Shown: in pieces, positions 30,258-37,361 of the stretch | How positions within the stretch are numbered: position 1 is the first letter of the stretch | Layout: each line of letters starts with the position of its first letter | Assembly: GCA_020860645.1 (NCBI GenBank) | Contig: JAJBTX010000030.1 | Location: 1-61,463 of the forward strand | DNA from: Lachnospiraceae bacterium | Lineage (GTDB): Bacteria > Bacillota > Clostridia > Lachnospirales > Lachnospiraceae | Direction: 5' to 3' | Length of the DNA: 61,463 bases | Program-made: the position numbers and the translations under genes | The notes under the pieces: generated by a model | Told to the model about the DNA's origin: nothing | The model's input: only the letters and a program-made list of their open reading frames with translations | Database searches by the model: none

Positions 30258-30296
30258 CTAGGTAACAGGAGAAATCAGCATTTTTTGGAGGATGAC

Positions 30297-31844
30297 ATGA
30301 ATTATTTGAATTCAACAGAGCCGATGAAGCTTTTTGAAAAAGAGTGTAAGGGCAGGCTGTATGTCGATAAAAGTATGCTGATAGAGAAAATTTCGGATAA
30401 AGTGGGGAGCGCAGGGCAGTATATCTGTATCACGCGTCCGAGACGTTTTGGAAAGACGATCAACGCAAACATGCTTGCAGCATATTTTACAAAAGGCTGT
30501 GACAGTACGGAACTTTTCAATGGTTTGAAGATTCACGACTCTCCGGTGTATGGAGAGAAGCAGAACCAGTACAATGTCATCCATATTGATTTCAGCGTAC
30601 AGCCTGATTTTTGCGAGTGCTATCGGGATTACATTTCCAATATTATAGAAAACCTGAAAGAAGACCTGGCGGAAGCTTACCCGGCCGTAGCGGGCAGAGA
30701 CTACGCGCAGATCAGCCGGATGTTCCGTGATACGGGAGACACGTTTATTTTCATACTCGATGAATGGGATTCCGTGTTTTATGAGAAATTTATGGAGGAG
30801 GACGACCGGATTCAGTTTCTGAAATGGCTGAAAGGTCTTTTGAAGGACAAGCCCTATGTGGAACTCGCCTACATGACGGGAATACTGCCGATCGCGAAAT
30901 ATTCCAGTGGATCGGAACTGAATATGTTTGACGAATATAACTTCATGAATGACAACGTGTATGACCAGTATTTTGGTTTCAGTGAGGAGGAAGTGCACAG
31001 ACTCTGCGAGAAGTATGGAACTGTCTCTTTTGCGGAATTAAAGGAGTGGTACGATGGCTATTATTTCTATAACGGAGACAGTCTGTTCAATCCGCGTTCT
31101 GTGAACAGGGCGCTGGATCGGGGCCTGTGCCTGAACTACTGGACGGAGACAGGTCCGATGAATGAGATCGCGGACTGTATTGAGAATAACGTGGATGAAG
31201 TGCGCGGGGATATCGTGGAAATGGTTGCCGGGATTCCGGTAGAAACAGAGCTTGGCGGTTACAGTGCGGCGGAATTGCAGCTGAATTCCAGGGATGAGAT
31301 TCTGTCGGCGATGGTCGTCTATGGCTTCCTGGCTTACCATGATGGGAAGCTTTCCATACCCAATTATGAGCTGATGGAGAAATATCAGAAGGTTCTGACC
31401 CGTGACAGCATGGCGGGAGTGAAGGAGATCGTCAGCCAGTCGAAGGAAGTACTGGAGGCCACGCTTCGGAAGGATGCCGCGCGCGTTGCGGAGCTTCTGG
31501 AACAGGCACACGACAGGGAGATTCCTTTCCTGGAATATAACGATGAAAATGCGCTCTCCTGCGTAATCACATTGTGTTATCTGTATGCGCGGAAGGATTA
31601 TCGGATGGAGCGCGAAGCAAAGGCAGGAAAAGGCTATTGCGATTATATCTTCATCCCTAGGAGCGTTCAGCGTCCGGCGATTATTCTGGAATTAAAATAT
31701 GGGAAATCCTGCGAGGAAGCCATTGAACAGATACGGGAGCGGCAGTATATCCGGAAAGTGGAGCACTGTAAGGAAATCCTTCTGGTCGGCATCAATTATG
31801 ACCCCAGGACGAAGAAACACACTTGCAAGATCGAGACAGCCTGA
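30297..31844 (+). CDS. AAA-ATPase-like protein with C-terminal PD-(D/E)XK nuclease domain (DUF1703 family)
   Basis: The 515-residue protein belongs to the AAA-ATPase_like/PDDEXK_9 group, which is common and multicopy in anaerobes and has no settled function. The N-terminus has YVDKSMLIEKI and Walker A RPRRFGKT (residues 47-54). Walker B is FILDEWD (about 152-158). The C-terminus carries YCDYIFIP (Asp near 449) and ILELKYG (Glu-x-Lys near 465-467), the nuclease triad. GGAGGA precedes ATG 30297; an in-frame TTG at 30285 is less likely. Codons are visibly richer in A/T than the flanking genes, and the gene lies exactly between two copies of a 237-base repeat, so recent acquisition is likely. Confidence 0.9.
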   Translation: MNYLNSTEPMKLFEKECKGRLYVDKSMLIEKISDKVGSAGQYICITRPRRFGKTINANMLAAYFTKGCDSTELFNGLKIHDSPVYGEKQNQYNVIHIDFSVQPDFCECYRDYISNIIENLKEDLAEAYPAVAGRDYAQISRMFRDTGDTFIFILDEWDSVFYEKFMEEDDRIQFLKWLKGLLKDKPYVELAYMTGILPIAKYSSGSELNMFDEYNFMNDNVYDQYFGFSEEEVHRLCEKYGTVSFAELKEWYDGYYFYNGDSLFNPRSVNRALDRGLCLNYWTETGPMNEIADCIENNVDEVRGDIVEMVAGIPVETELGGYSAAELQLNSRDEILSAMVVYGFLAYHDGKLSIPNYELMEKYQKVLTRDSMAGVKEIVSQSKEVLEATLRKDAARVAELLEQAHDREIPFLEYNDENALSCVITLCYLYARKDYRMEREAKAGKGYCDYIFIPRSVQRPAIILELKYGKSCEEAIEQIRERQYIRKVEHCKEILLVGINYDPRTKKHTCKIETA

Positions 31845-31865
31845 CACCAGGCTGTCATTTTTTTC
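31835..31865 (+). terminator. terminator overlapping the stop codon of the AAA-ATPase gene
   Basis: GACAGCCTG (31835-31843) and CAGGCTGTC (31848-31856) form a perfect nine-pair stem with loop ACAC, then ATTTTTTT. The stop TGA (31842-31844) is inside the stem, so the transcript is trimmed tightly to the gene. Confidence 0.93.
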
Positions 31866-31870
31866 CGCAA

Positions 31871-32092
31871 TCACGCATTCCCCCACGCTGCGTCGAAGCT
31901 CAGCGCGACCTGCGCCTTTTCCGTGCTGACGCAGTAAATCGGGAGCTTGCGGCTCTGCACCTCACTGAAGACCGGGCTGAGCTGTCCGCCGACGACGAAG
32001 GCACCCGCCGCGGCGATCAGGGCGCAGAGCGCCGGGACGATGAGCTTTGTGCCGGAAAATTTTCTTTTGGGAAGCTTTGCGGAAACTTTCAT
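31871..32092 (-). pseudogene. truncated copy of the PdaB-like deacetylase gene
   Basis: Reading on the minus strand from ATG 32090-32092, the first 72 codons repeat the start of the deacetylase at 30160-29369 (one amino-acid change, Ile3 to Val) up to SFDAAWGN. The frame then leaves homology and stops after one more residue. The catalytic domain is missing, so it is a fragment; if translated it would give a short membrane-anchored peptide. Its leader, including the ribosome-binding site, is intact. Confidence 0.92.
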
Positions 32093-32117
32093 AGAGACTC
32101 CGGGAATATTTCTTCAT
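31881..32117. repeat. direct repeat copy 2
   Basis: Second copy of the 237-base sequence at 29949-30185, about 98% identical by direct comparison, same orientation, offset 1932 bases. Diverged similarity continues to about 32148 (a GAATCATG block is shared). Confidence 0.95.
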
Positions 32118-32162
32118 GGAATTTTATGAAATCTGCGATAGAATCATGACGGAAAGTTCAGG

Positions 32163-32200
32163 AAACCCGGGCCGCGTCTGTCAGGACGCGACCCGGGTTT
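32163..32200 (-). terminator. terminator after the GltS-type symporter gene
   Basis: AAACCCGGG (32163-32171) pairs with CCCGGGTTT (32192-32200), with GCGTC/GACGC extending the stem inside. On the minus strand it follows the symporter stop by about 35 bases and ends in TTT. Confidence 0.75.
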
Positions 32201-32233
32201 CTGTCAAAGTGAAAGCTTTGTTACTGCAGTTTT

Positions 32234-33592
32234 TTAATTGCTTCCCTGGCCCATCACCCGGTAGAAGATGGTACCGAAGATCAGAAGACCGATGGTCAGG
32301 GCGGCGCTGATGGAACACAGATTTGTGAAGCCACCTGCCGTTACGATCATCATGGGCGCGATCGCCAGATAGAAGTTCTGTGACGTGATCGTCCAGAAGG
32401 GACTGGCTGTAATGATGTCGATGGAAGCGTCCGTCTTCATATCGGTGTCCGCGATTCTCAGGAGCATCAGGCCGGTGGCCAGGACGCCGGTGTAAGCGCC
32501 CATCATGCAGACGCCGTGCTCAAACCAGTTGCTGCGCAGCCAGAGTTTGGAGAGCCCCAGAGTGCAGAGCGTGGTCAGCAGAAGCCCGATTACAGAGATC
32601 AGCAGCATGGGCGCGCCGTAGGTGATGACGACGTCCAGATCCGTAATTGCGATGGAAGACGCGATCAGAAACTCCAGCGAGGTGCTTCCCACGTGTTTCA
32701 GAGAATCCTCGTCGCAGACTTCTCCGAGTCTCGTCTTGGACGCCAGTGCGCCGAACACAAGGCTGACGATCAGCGCGGGAACCATGATGTTCAGGTTCGC
32801 GAGCGAAGAGAAGAGCGGGACGTTTGCAGCGAGCCATTTGAATCCATTCAGCAATGTATATGCAGCAAGCATCAGTGCGAACACGATCGCTACATGGAAG
32901 GCCATGGGATTCATGGTCTGGCTTCTGGTCACGGTGGTCATGATTTTCTGGCGGTTTTCCAGCTGGATATAGCCGGTCGCTTCCTCTTCGCTCAGCTTTC
33001 CGATGTTGCTTCCGCCGGTCAGCCAGTTTTTACGCACGGCGATGTTGATCAGTACAATACCGCCGATGACGCCGTAGAGAAGACCGATGGTTGCGAAGGT
33101 TGTGCCTACCGTAAGCGCTTCTGTGGAATCCCAGTAACCAAGATTCTCCCAGATACCGGTCAGCACGGCTGGTATGCCGTGGCCGCCGTAGAAAGCGGAC
33201 TGCGGGAGCAGGGCGAAGCCGTCGAGCAGACCGAAGGCCTTCGTGATGGGAATCGCCGAGAGGAACTGCACGCCCAGCGTGATGGTCGCGATAGCCCAGA
33301 CCGCCGAAGCGCGCTTGATCACCTTCCCGTTAAAGCGGATGCCGAAGAACTGTACGCAGAACAGGATCGCCAGGAGCGGAGTCGCGTACTGGCCCGAATA
33401 CTCCGACCAGTGGATGTAGACGGGGCAGAAACGTCCCAGCACCTCCGGACCCAGCAGGATTCCGACAAAACCGGCGATGACCGCGTTGGGAATGTACAGC
33501 TTCTGGAGAATCTTCACATGAGCTCTCAGGTATGTACCGATCAGCAGGAGCAGTCCCACCCACGCAAAATCTTTGATAACTGATTCAAACAT
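32234..33592 (-). CDS. GltS-family sodium/glutamate symporter
   Basis: The 452-residue membrane protein has about ten to twelve hydrophobic segments and the GltS-type repeat ends: LYIPNAVIAGFVGILLGPEVLG early and AFYGGHGIPAVLTG, GTTFATIGLLYG and MGAYTGVLATGLMLLRIAD later. Family members import glutamate with sodium; this one is somewhat longer than E. coli GltS (about 400), so the substrate may be another acidic compound. It lies downstream of an esterase gene on the same strand, 107 bases away, with AAAGGA before its ATG. A divergent RpiR-type regulator next to the esterase suggests an inducible catabolic module. Confidence 0.87.
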   Translation of the reverse strand: MFESVIKDFAWVGLLLLIGTYLRAHVKILQKLYIPNAVIAGFVGILLGPEVLGRFCPVYIHWSEYSGQYATPLLAILFCVQFFGIRFNGKVIKRASAVWAIATITLGVQFLSAIPITKAFGLLDGFALLPQSAFYGGHGIPAVLTGIWENLGYWDSTEALTVGTTFATIGLLYGVIGGIVLINIAVRKNWLTGGSNIGKLSEEEATGYIQLENRQKIMTTVTRSQTMNPMAFHVAIVFALMLAAYTLLNGFKWLAANVPLFSSLANLNIMVPALIVSLVFGALASKTRLGEVCDEDSLKHVGSTSLEFLIASSIAITDLDVVITYGAPMLLISVIGLLLTTLCTLGLSKLWLRSNWFEHGVCMMGAYTGVLATGLMLLRIADTDMKTDASIDIITASPFWTITSQNFYLAIAPMMIVTAGGFTNLCSISAALTIGLLIFGTIFYRVMGQGSN

Positions 33593-33699
33593 AATGTAAA
33601 ATCCTTTCCCTCAAAAATAGATTGTTGTTTTTAGGTATACGTTTATAAACATGCTCCCTGATCGGCCGTTTCAGGAAACAGATTAAAACCTTTTGTCTT

Positions 33700-34569
33700 T
33701 TACTGTAAATATTTACCCGCCTGACGAACCATCATGTCGATGGATTCCTGCGAGGCCGGGAGATCATAGTTGAGGTTGAACGCGTGTGACAGTCCGACAT
33801 AGCGGCGCAGGGTGACTTCCACCCCGAGCCTTGCGAGGCGCAGAGCGAACTGCTCGGCTTCATCCCGCAAAGAGTCGATTTCACAGGGAAGGATCGTGAC
33901 GGGCGGCAGGCAGCGGAGCAGCTCGTCCGGCGCGAAGGTCGGCGAACAGAAGGGCTCCCCCGCCTGCTCCGGCAGGCAATAGCAGGCATTGAACAGATCC
34001 GAGAGCTCCATGGGTATGCAGCCCTCCGTGTAGAATTTATCCTTTGCCGGAGTCACCATGTCGAGCGGCGGATAGTCCAGAATGATCCCGCGAAGGGAGA
34101 AAGTATGCTCCTCACATGCTCTCATGGCGGCGGTCAGCGCGTAGTTCGCACCCGCACTGTGTCCGATCGTTATCATCCGGTCAGCCCGGATCTGAAACGC
34201 GTCCTCGTGAGCGGCAAAATAGCGAATCGTCTCATAAACGTCGAGCTGGCCTTCCGGGTAGGGAAACTCCGGCGCGAGCCGATAGTCAATGCTGAATACC
34301 CGCGCCTGCAGCCTGTCGCACATCTGCCTGCACATGAGGTCGTTCTCCTCCGGGTAACCGTTCGTGAATCCGCCGCCGTGCATGTCGAAGATGACCGGAA
34401 GCTTCTGACCATTCTCGCGGGGAGCATACTCCAGACAGCGGATCTGCGCGCCTCGGACCGGAATCCGGAGCTCTCTGTCGTAGATGGCTTCCTTTCTGAT
34501 CGCGGCAAACTTCTTTTTCTGCCGCTCGTCCAGGCATTTTCTCATCTCATCTGAAATCGCAATTGACAT
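33700..34569 (-). CDS. alpha/beta hydrolase, HSL/acetyl-esterase family
   Basis: The 289-residue protein shows the hormone-sensitive-lipase family pattern: oxyanion motif HGGGF (about residues 65-69), YRLAPEFPYP, nucleophile elbow GHSAG (Ser about 142), Asp in CEIDSLRDEAE and His in GLSHAFN. There is no signal peptide, so it acts in the cytosol, hydrolysing a small ester or possibly an amide. It precedes the GltS-type symporter and is divergent from an RpiR regulator, so it may process what the symporter imports. The true substrate cannot be named. Confidence 0.9.
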   Translation of the reverse strand: MSIAISDEMRKCLDERQKKKFAAIRKEAIYDRELRIPVRGAQIRCLEYAPRENGQKLPVIFDMHGGGFTNGYPEENDLMCRQMCDRLQARVFSIDYRLAPEFPYPEGQLDVYETIRYFAAHEDAFQIRADRMITIGHSAGANYALTAAMRACEEHTFSLRGIILDYPPLDMVTPAKDKFYTEGCIPMELSDLFNACYCLPEQAGEPFCSPTFAPDELLRCLPPVTILPCEIDSLRDEAEQFALRLARLGVEVTLRRYVGLSHAFNLNYDLPASQESIDMMVRQAGKYLQ

Positions 34570-34606
34570 TATTTCTGCCTTTCTGTAGATTATTTTGACT
34601 GATTTT

Positions 34607-34614
34607 GTTATACT
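34607..34614 (+). promoter_or_regulatory. extended -10 promoter of the RpiR-family gene
   Basis: TGTTATACT contains an extended -10 (TG-N-TATACT, TATACT at 34609-34614). No good -35 box lies at the right spacing. It would start transcription near 34620, just before an AGGAGGTG at 34622-34629. Confidence 0.5.
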
Positions 34615-34652
34615 GTCATGCAGGAGGTGCGCCGCCCTGGCGTTTCATTTGC

Positions 34653-35531
34653 ATGAAGGATCAAAATATCGCGTTGTTATTCTGCTCAAAATTGAAAGAG
34701 GCCTACTCATCCATGTCCGCGTCCGAGAAAAAAATTGCGGACTATATCCTGGAACATCTGGATGAAGTGTTGGAGTCCACCTCGGCTTCGCTGGGAGAGA
34801 AGACAGGCACCAGCAGCGCTACGATCATCCGTTTCAGCAAAACCTGCGGTTTTTCGGGTTTCTCGGATTTGAAGAACTCACTGCATAAGGAGCTTCACAA
34901 CCAGGAGAGAAACAGGATTTCCGTGGACGAGGTCTCCGGTGACGCGGGTATCTCCATCATCAAACAGAAGGTGCTGGGATATCACAACGCGGTGATCAAC
35001 AGCATGCTGTCCTCCTGGAATGAATCCGCCTACGGCATGGCGGTCGATGCCATCTTTTCCGCCGGACAGATTCTGATCATCGGGGAAGGCGGGGGACGCT
35101 CCAGTGCGTCCTGTTTCTATGATGTGCTTATGCAGCTGGAGCTGCCCTGTATTTTCTATACGGACTTCGTCTATGGCGCCATGCAGATCGGAACGATACA
35201 GCCGAACGATGTGGTGATTGTGATCAGTTATACCGGCCGGGCGTCGAATACGATCCAATGTCTGAAGCTGGCCAAATCCAGAAAGCTGATCACAATCGGA
35301 CTGATCGGCACGCACGAGTCGCCGTCGCTTCCCTATGTGGATATCGTGCTGTCCACCAGCATTTCCCGTGATAACTACGCGTCGTCGGCGCTGGGTGTGC
35401 GCATTTCCGAGCTGGCGGTGATCGAGATCCTGTACGCCATGTACACCGCGCAGCACGGCGGGACCATGGAAGATGAGTGGTACAAAAATCCCTATGTGGA
35501 GTACTGCAGGGTGCCTGGCGAATTGGAGTAA
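34653..35531 (+). CDS. MurR/RpiR family transcriptional regulator with SIS domain
   Basis: The 292-residue regulator has an N-terminal HTH_6 domain (SASEKKIADYILEHL and SATIIRFSKTCGFSGFSDLKNSL, about residues 15-80) and a C-terminal SIS domain (about 120-260, including IIGEGGGRSSASC and VISYTGRASNT). SIS domains sense phosphosugars. ATG 34653 fits the family start, yet AGGAGGTG at 34622-34629 is 24 bases away and does not serve any good in-frame codon; a TTG at 34605 would precede the likely transcription start. It is divergent from the esterase-symporter pair, which it probably controls. This call pairs a phosphosugar-type sensor with an acidic-substrate transporter, which is unusual. Confidence 0.9.
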   Translation: MKDQNIALLFCSKLKEAYSSMSASEKKIADYILEHLDEVLESTSASLGEKTGTSSATIIRFSKTCGFSGFSDLKNSLHKELHNQERNRISVDEVSGDAGISIIKQKVLGYHNAVINSMLSSWNESAYGMAVDAIFSAGQILIIGEGGGRSSASCFYDVLMQLELPCIFYTDFVYGAMQIGTIQPNDVVIVISYTGRASNTIQCLKLAKSRKLITIGLIGTHESPSLPYVDIVLSTSISRDNYASSALGVRISELAVIEILYAMYTAQHGGTMEDEWYKNPYVEYCRVPGELE

Positions 35532-35617
35532 TTGTCAAAAACTATCCGCTTTCTGCAACTGATTATAGCAATTATTTTTATAGTGTCAAATGAAGCGGAT
35601 TTCACAGGTGGAGCAGA

Positions 35618-35633
35618 TTTCATAAAAATGAAA
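35618..35633 (+). promoter_or_regulatory. AT-rich operator-like palindrome
   Basis: TTTCAT-AAAA-ATGAAA is a perfect inverted repeat in the AT-rich region (35532-35777) between the regulator and tsaB. A looser TTTCAT...AATGAA pair follows near 35687-35707. Binding by the adjacent RpiR-type protein is a guess. Confidence 0.35.
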
Positions 35634-35777
35634 GTTCGGACGGCGCTTTTTGCGTAATTGATTTCAAATCCTGATCAGATATGAAGTAAATTTCATCTCG
35701 AAAATGAACTTTGTAAAAAATGACGGTTTTCACGAGGGGCATTGTGTGGAAAGCCGATGGAAAAGAGGAAGGACAAT

Positions 35778-36524
35778 ATGAGTGCATATCGCAAGGTGCT
35801 GGCGCTGGACAGCTCCGGCCTCGTGGCGAGCGCGGCGGTCGTGGAGGGCGATGAGTCCGGCAGCACGCTGCTCGCGGAATATACGGTGAATTATAAAAAG
35901 ACGCATTCGCAGACCCTGCTGCCGATGCTGGACGAGATCGTGCGCATGATCGAGCTCGATCTTCATGAGATCGACGCGATCGCGGTGGCCGCGGGGCCAG
36001 GCTCCTTCACGGGGCTCCGGATCGGCTCGGCGACGGCGAAGGGGCTGGGTCTGGCGTTGGAGAAGCCGCTGGTCGCGGTGCCGACAGTGGACGCGCTGGC
36101 CTACAACCTGTTCGGCGCGGGAGATCTGATCTGCCCGCTGATGGACGCCAGGAGAAATCAGGTCTATACGGGTATCTACGAGTTTGAGGGCAGCCGCCTT
36201 GCGGTGCTCGAACCGCAGATGGCAGTGGATATCGCGGACATCGCAGAGAAGCTCCGCGCGCGGGAGCGGGATGTGATTTTTCTCGGCGACGCCGTGCCGC
36301 TGCACCGGGAGACGCTCGAAGAGCTGCTCGCGGGTCGAAACATCCGCTTTGCGCCCGCGCATCTGAACCGGCAGAGAGCCGGGGCGGTCGGCGCACTCGC
36401 GCTGGAATATATAAAGGAAGGAAAGTGGGAGAGCGCCGATGAGCACCGACCGGAGTATCTGCGCATGTCGCAGGCGGAGCGTGTGCGGGCGGAAAAGATG
36501 AAGGCCGGGGAGCAGGCGACATGA
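35778..36524 (+). CDS. tsaB: tRNA threonylcarbamoyladenosine biosynthesis protein TsaB
   Basis: The 248-residue ASKHA-fold protein (VLALDSSGLVASAAVVEG; AAGPGSFTGLRIGSATAKGL; ALAYNLFGAGDLICPLMDARRNQVYTG) partners TsaD in making t6A37 on tRNAs that read ANN codons. It lacks the metal-binding histidines of TsaD, as expected. AGGAAGGA precedes ATG 35778; further in-frame starts upstream would add unrelated residues. It overlaps rimI by four bases (ATGA). tsaD is four genes on, while tsaE is not in the window. Confidence 0.95.
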   Translation: MSAYRKVLALDSSGLVASAAVVEGDESGSTLLAEYTVNYKKTHSQTLLPMLDEIVRMIELDLHEIDAIAVAAGPGSFTGLRIGSATAKGLGLALEKPLVAVPTVDALAYNLFGAGDLICPLMDARRNQVYTGIYEFEGSRLAVLEPQMAVDIADIAEKLRARERDVIFLGDAVPLHRETLEELLAGRNIRFAPAHLNRQRAGAVGALALEYIKEGKWESADEHRPEYLRMSQAERVRAEKMKAGEQAT

Positions 36525-36955
36525 TCCGCCGGATGACGGAGGCAGACCTCTCTGAAGTGGCGGAGCTTGAGAGAAATACCTTCACCACGCCCTGGTCGGA
36601 GCGGAGCCTGCGGGAAAGCCTTGCAAAACCGGACTATCTCTTCCTGGTCTGCGAGGAACAGGAAATGATCGTCGGCTACGGCGGGCTGCTGAAGGTGGGC
36701 GACGAGGCGGATATTCTCGATATCGCAGTGACGGAGGAATTCCGTGGACGCGGCATCGGGACGGCACTTGTGAAAGAACTTCTCACGGGGGGACGGGCGC
36801 TGGGAATACGAGCCTTCACGCTGGAGGTGCGTGTAAGCAACCGCGCGGCGCTGCACGTCTACGAGAAGCTGGGCTTCGCGCGCGAGGGCCTGCGGAAGGA
36901 TTTCTATGAGAAGCCGCGGGAGGACGCGGCCATCCTGTGGCTGCGGACGGACTGA
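36521..36955 (+). CDS. rimI: ribosomal-protein-alanine N-acetyltransferase
   Basis: This 144-residue GNAT enzyme contains the acetyl-CoA loop VTEEFRGRGIGTALVKELL and the family pattern LEVRVSNRAALHVYEKLGF, typical of RimI, which acetylates the N-terminus of ribosomal protein S18. Translation is coupled to tsaB through an ATGA overlap, the standard tsaB-rimI arrangement of Firmicutes. Other GNAT substrates cannot be excluded. Confidence 0.92.
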   Translation: MIRRMTEADLSEVAELERNTFTTPWSERSLRESLAKPDYLFLVCEEQEMIVGYGGLLKVGDEADILDIAVTEEFRGRGIGTALVKELLTGGRALGIRAFTLEVRVSNRAALHVYEKLGFAREGLRKDFYEKPREDAAILWLRTD

Positions 36956-36974
36956 CCGACCATTGATTCCCTGT

Positions 36975-37002
36975 TTGCAACAGAACGCCGGTATATTATA
37001 CT
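36975..37002 (+). promoter_or_regulatory. promoter upstream of the zinc-ribbon gene and rnz
   Basis: TTGCAA (36975-36980), 16 bases, TATACT (36997-37002), about 100 bases before the next start. It separates the tsaB-rimI pair from the following genes. Confidence 0.6.
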
Positions 37003-37104
37003 GATGATGTCGGTACAACGTGTTCTAAATAATCTGCGCGTAAGGCTCAATTATTTATGAAACGCTGGAACAGGGCGATAAGCTCACAGACAGGAGGAGA
37101 ATCG

Positions 37105-37353
37105 ATGCGTCAATATACAAATGAAGATAAGAAACTGTTGAACAAACTTGTCTGCAACCGCTGCGGACGGGAGCTGAAGCTGGAAAACGGCGCCCCGCGC
37201 GAGGGCGTGTTCCACGGGGAGATCCTCTGGGGCTATTTCTCCGAAAAGGACGGCGAGCGCCATTCCTTTGATCTGTGCGAGGACTGCTACGGACAGATCA
37301 CCGCGGGCTTCACGATTCCGGTTCAGGCGGAGGAAGAGACAGAGCTTTTATAG
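37105..37353 (+). CDS. small zinc-ribbon protein of unknown function
   Basis: The 82-residue acidic protein has two CxxC pairs, CNRCG (about residues 13-17) and CEDCYG (about 58-63), which should bind one zinc ion. Between them is an HGEILWGYFSEKDGERHSFDLC stretch that I do not tie to a named family with confidence. AGGAGGAG lies just before ATG 37105. rnz starts nine bases after its stop, so they are probably co-transcribed. It has no helix-turn-helix or catalytic motif; a role as a small adaptor or redox/zinc-responsive factor is only a possibility. Confidence 0.75.
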   Translation: MRQYTNEDKKLLNKLVCNRCGRELKLENGAPREGVFHGEILWGYFSEKDGERHSFDLCEDCYGQITAGFTIPVQAEEETELL

Positions 37354-37361
37354 GAGAGACT

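Noticed and set aside
33669..33680. GTTTC-AG-GAAAC between the esterase and the symporter as a terminator
   Set aside because: Short stem with a two-base loop and no T-run; the genes are probably co-transcribed.
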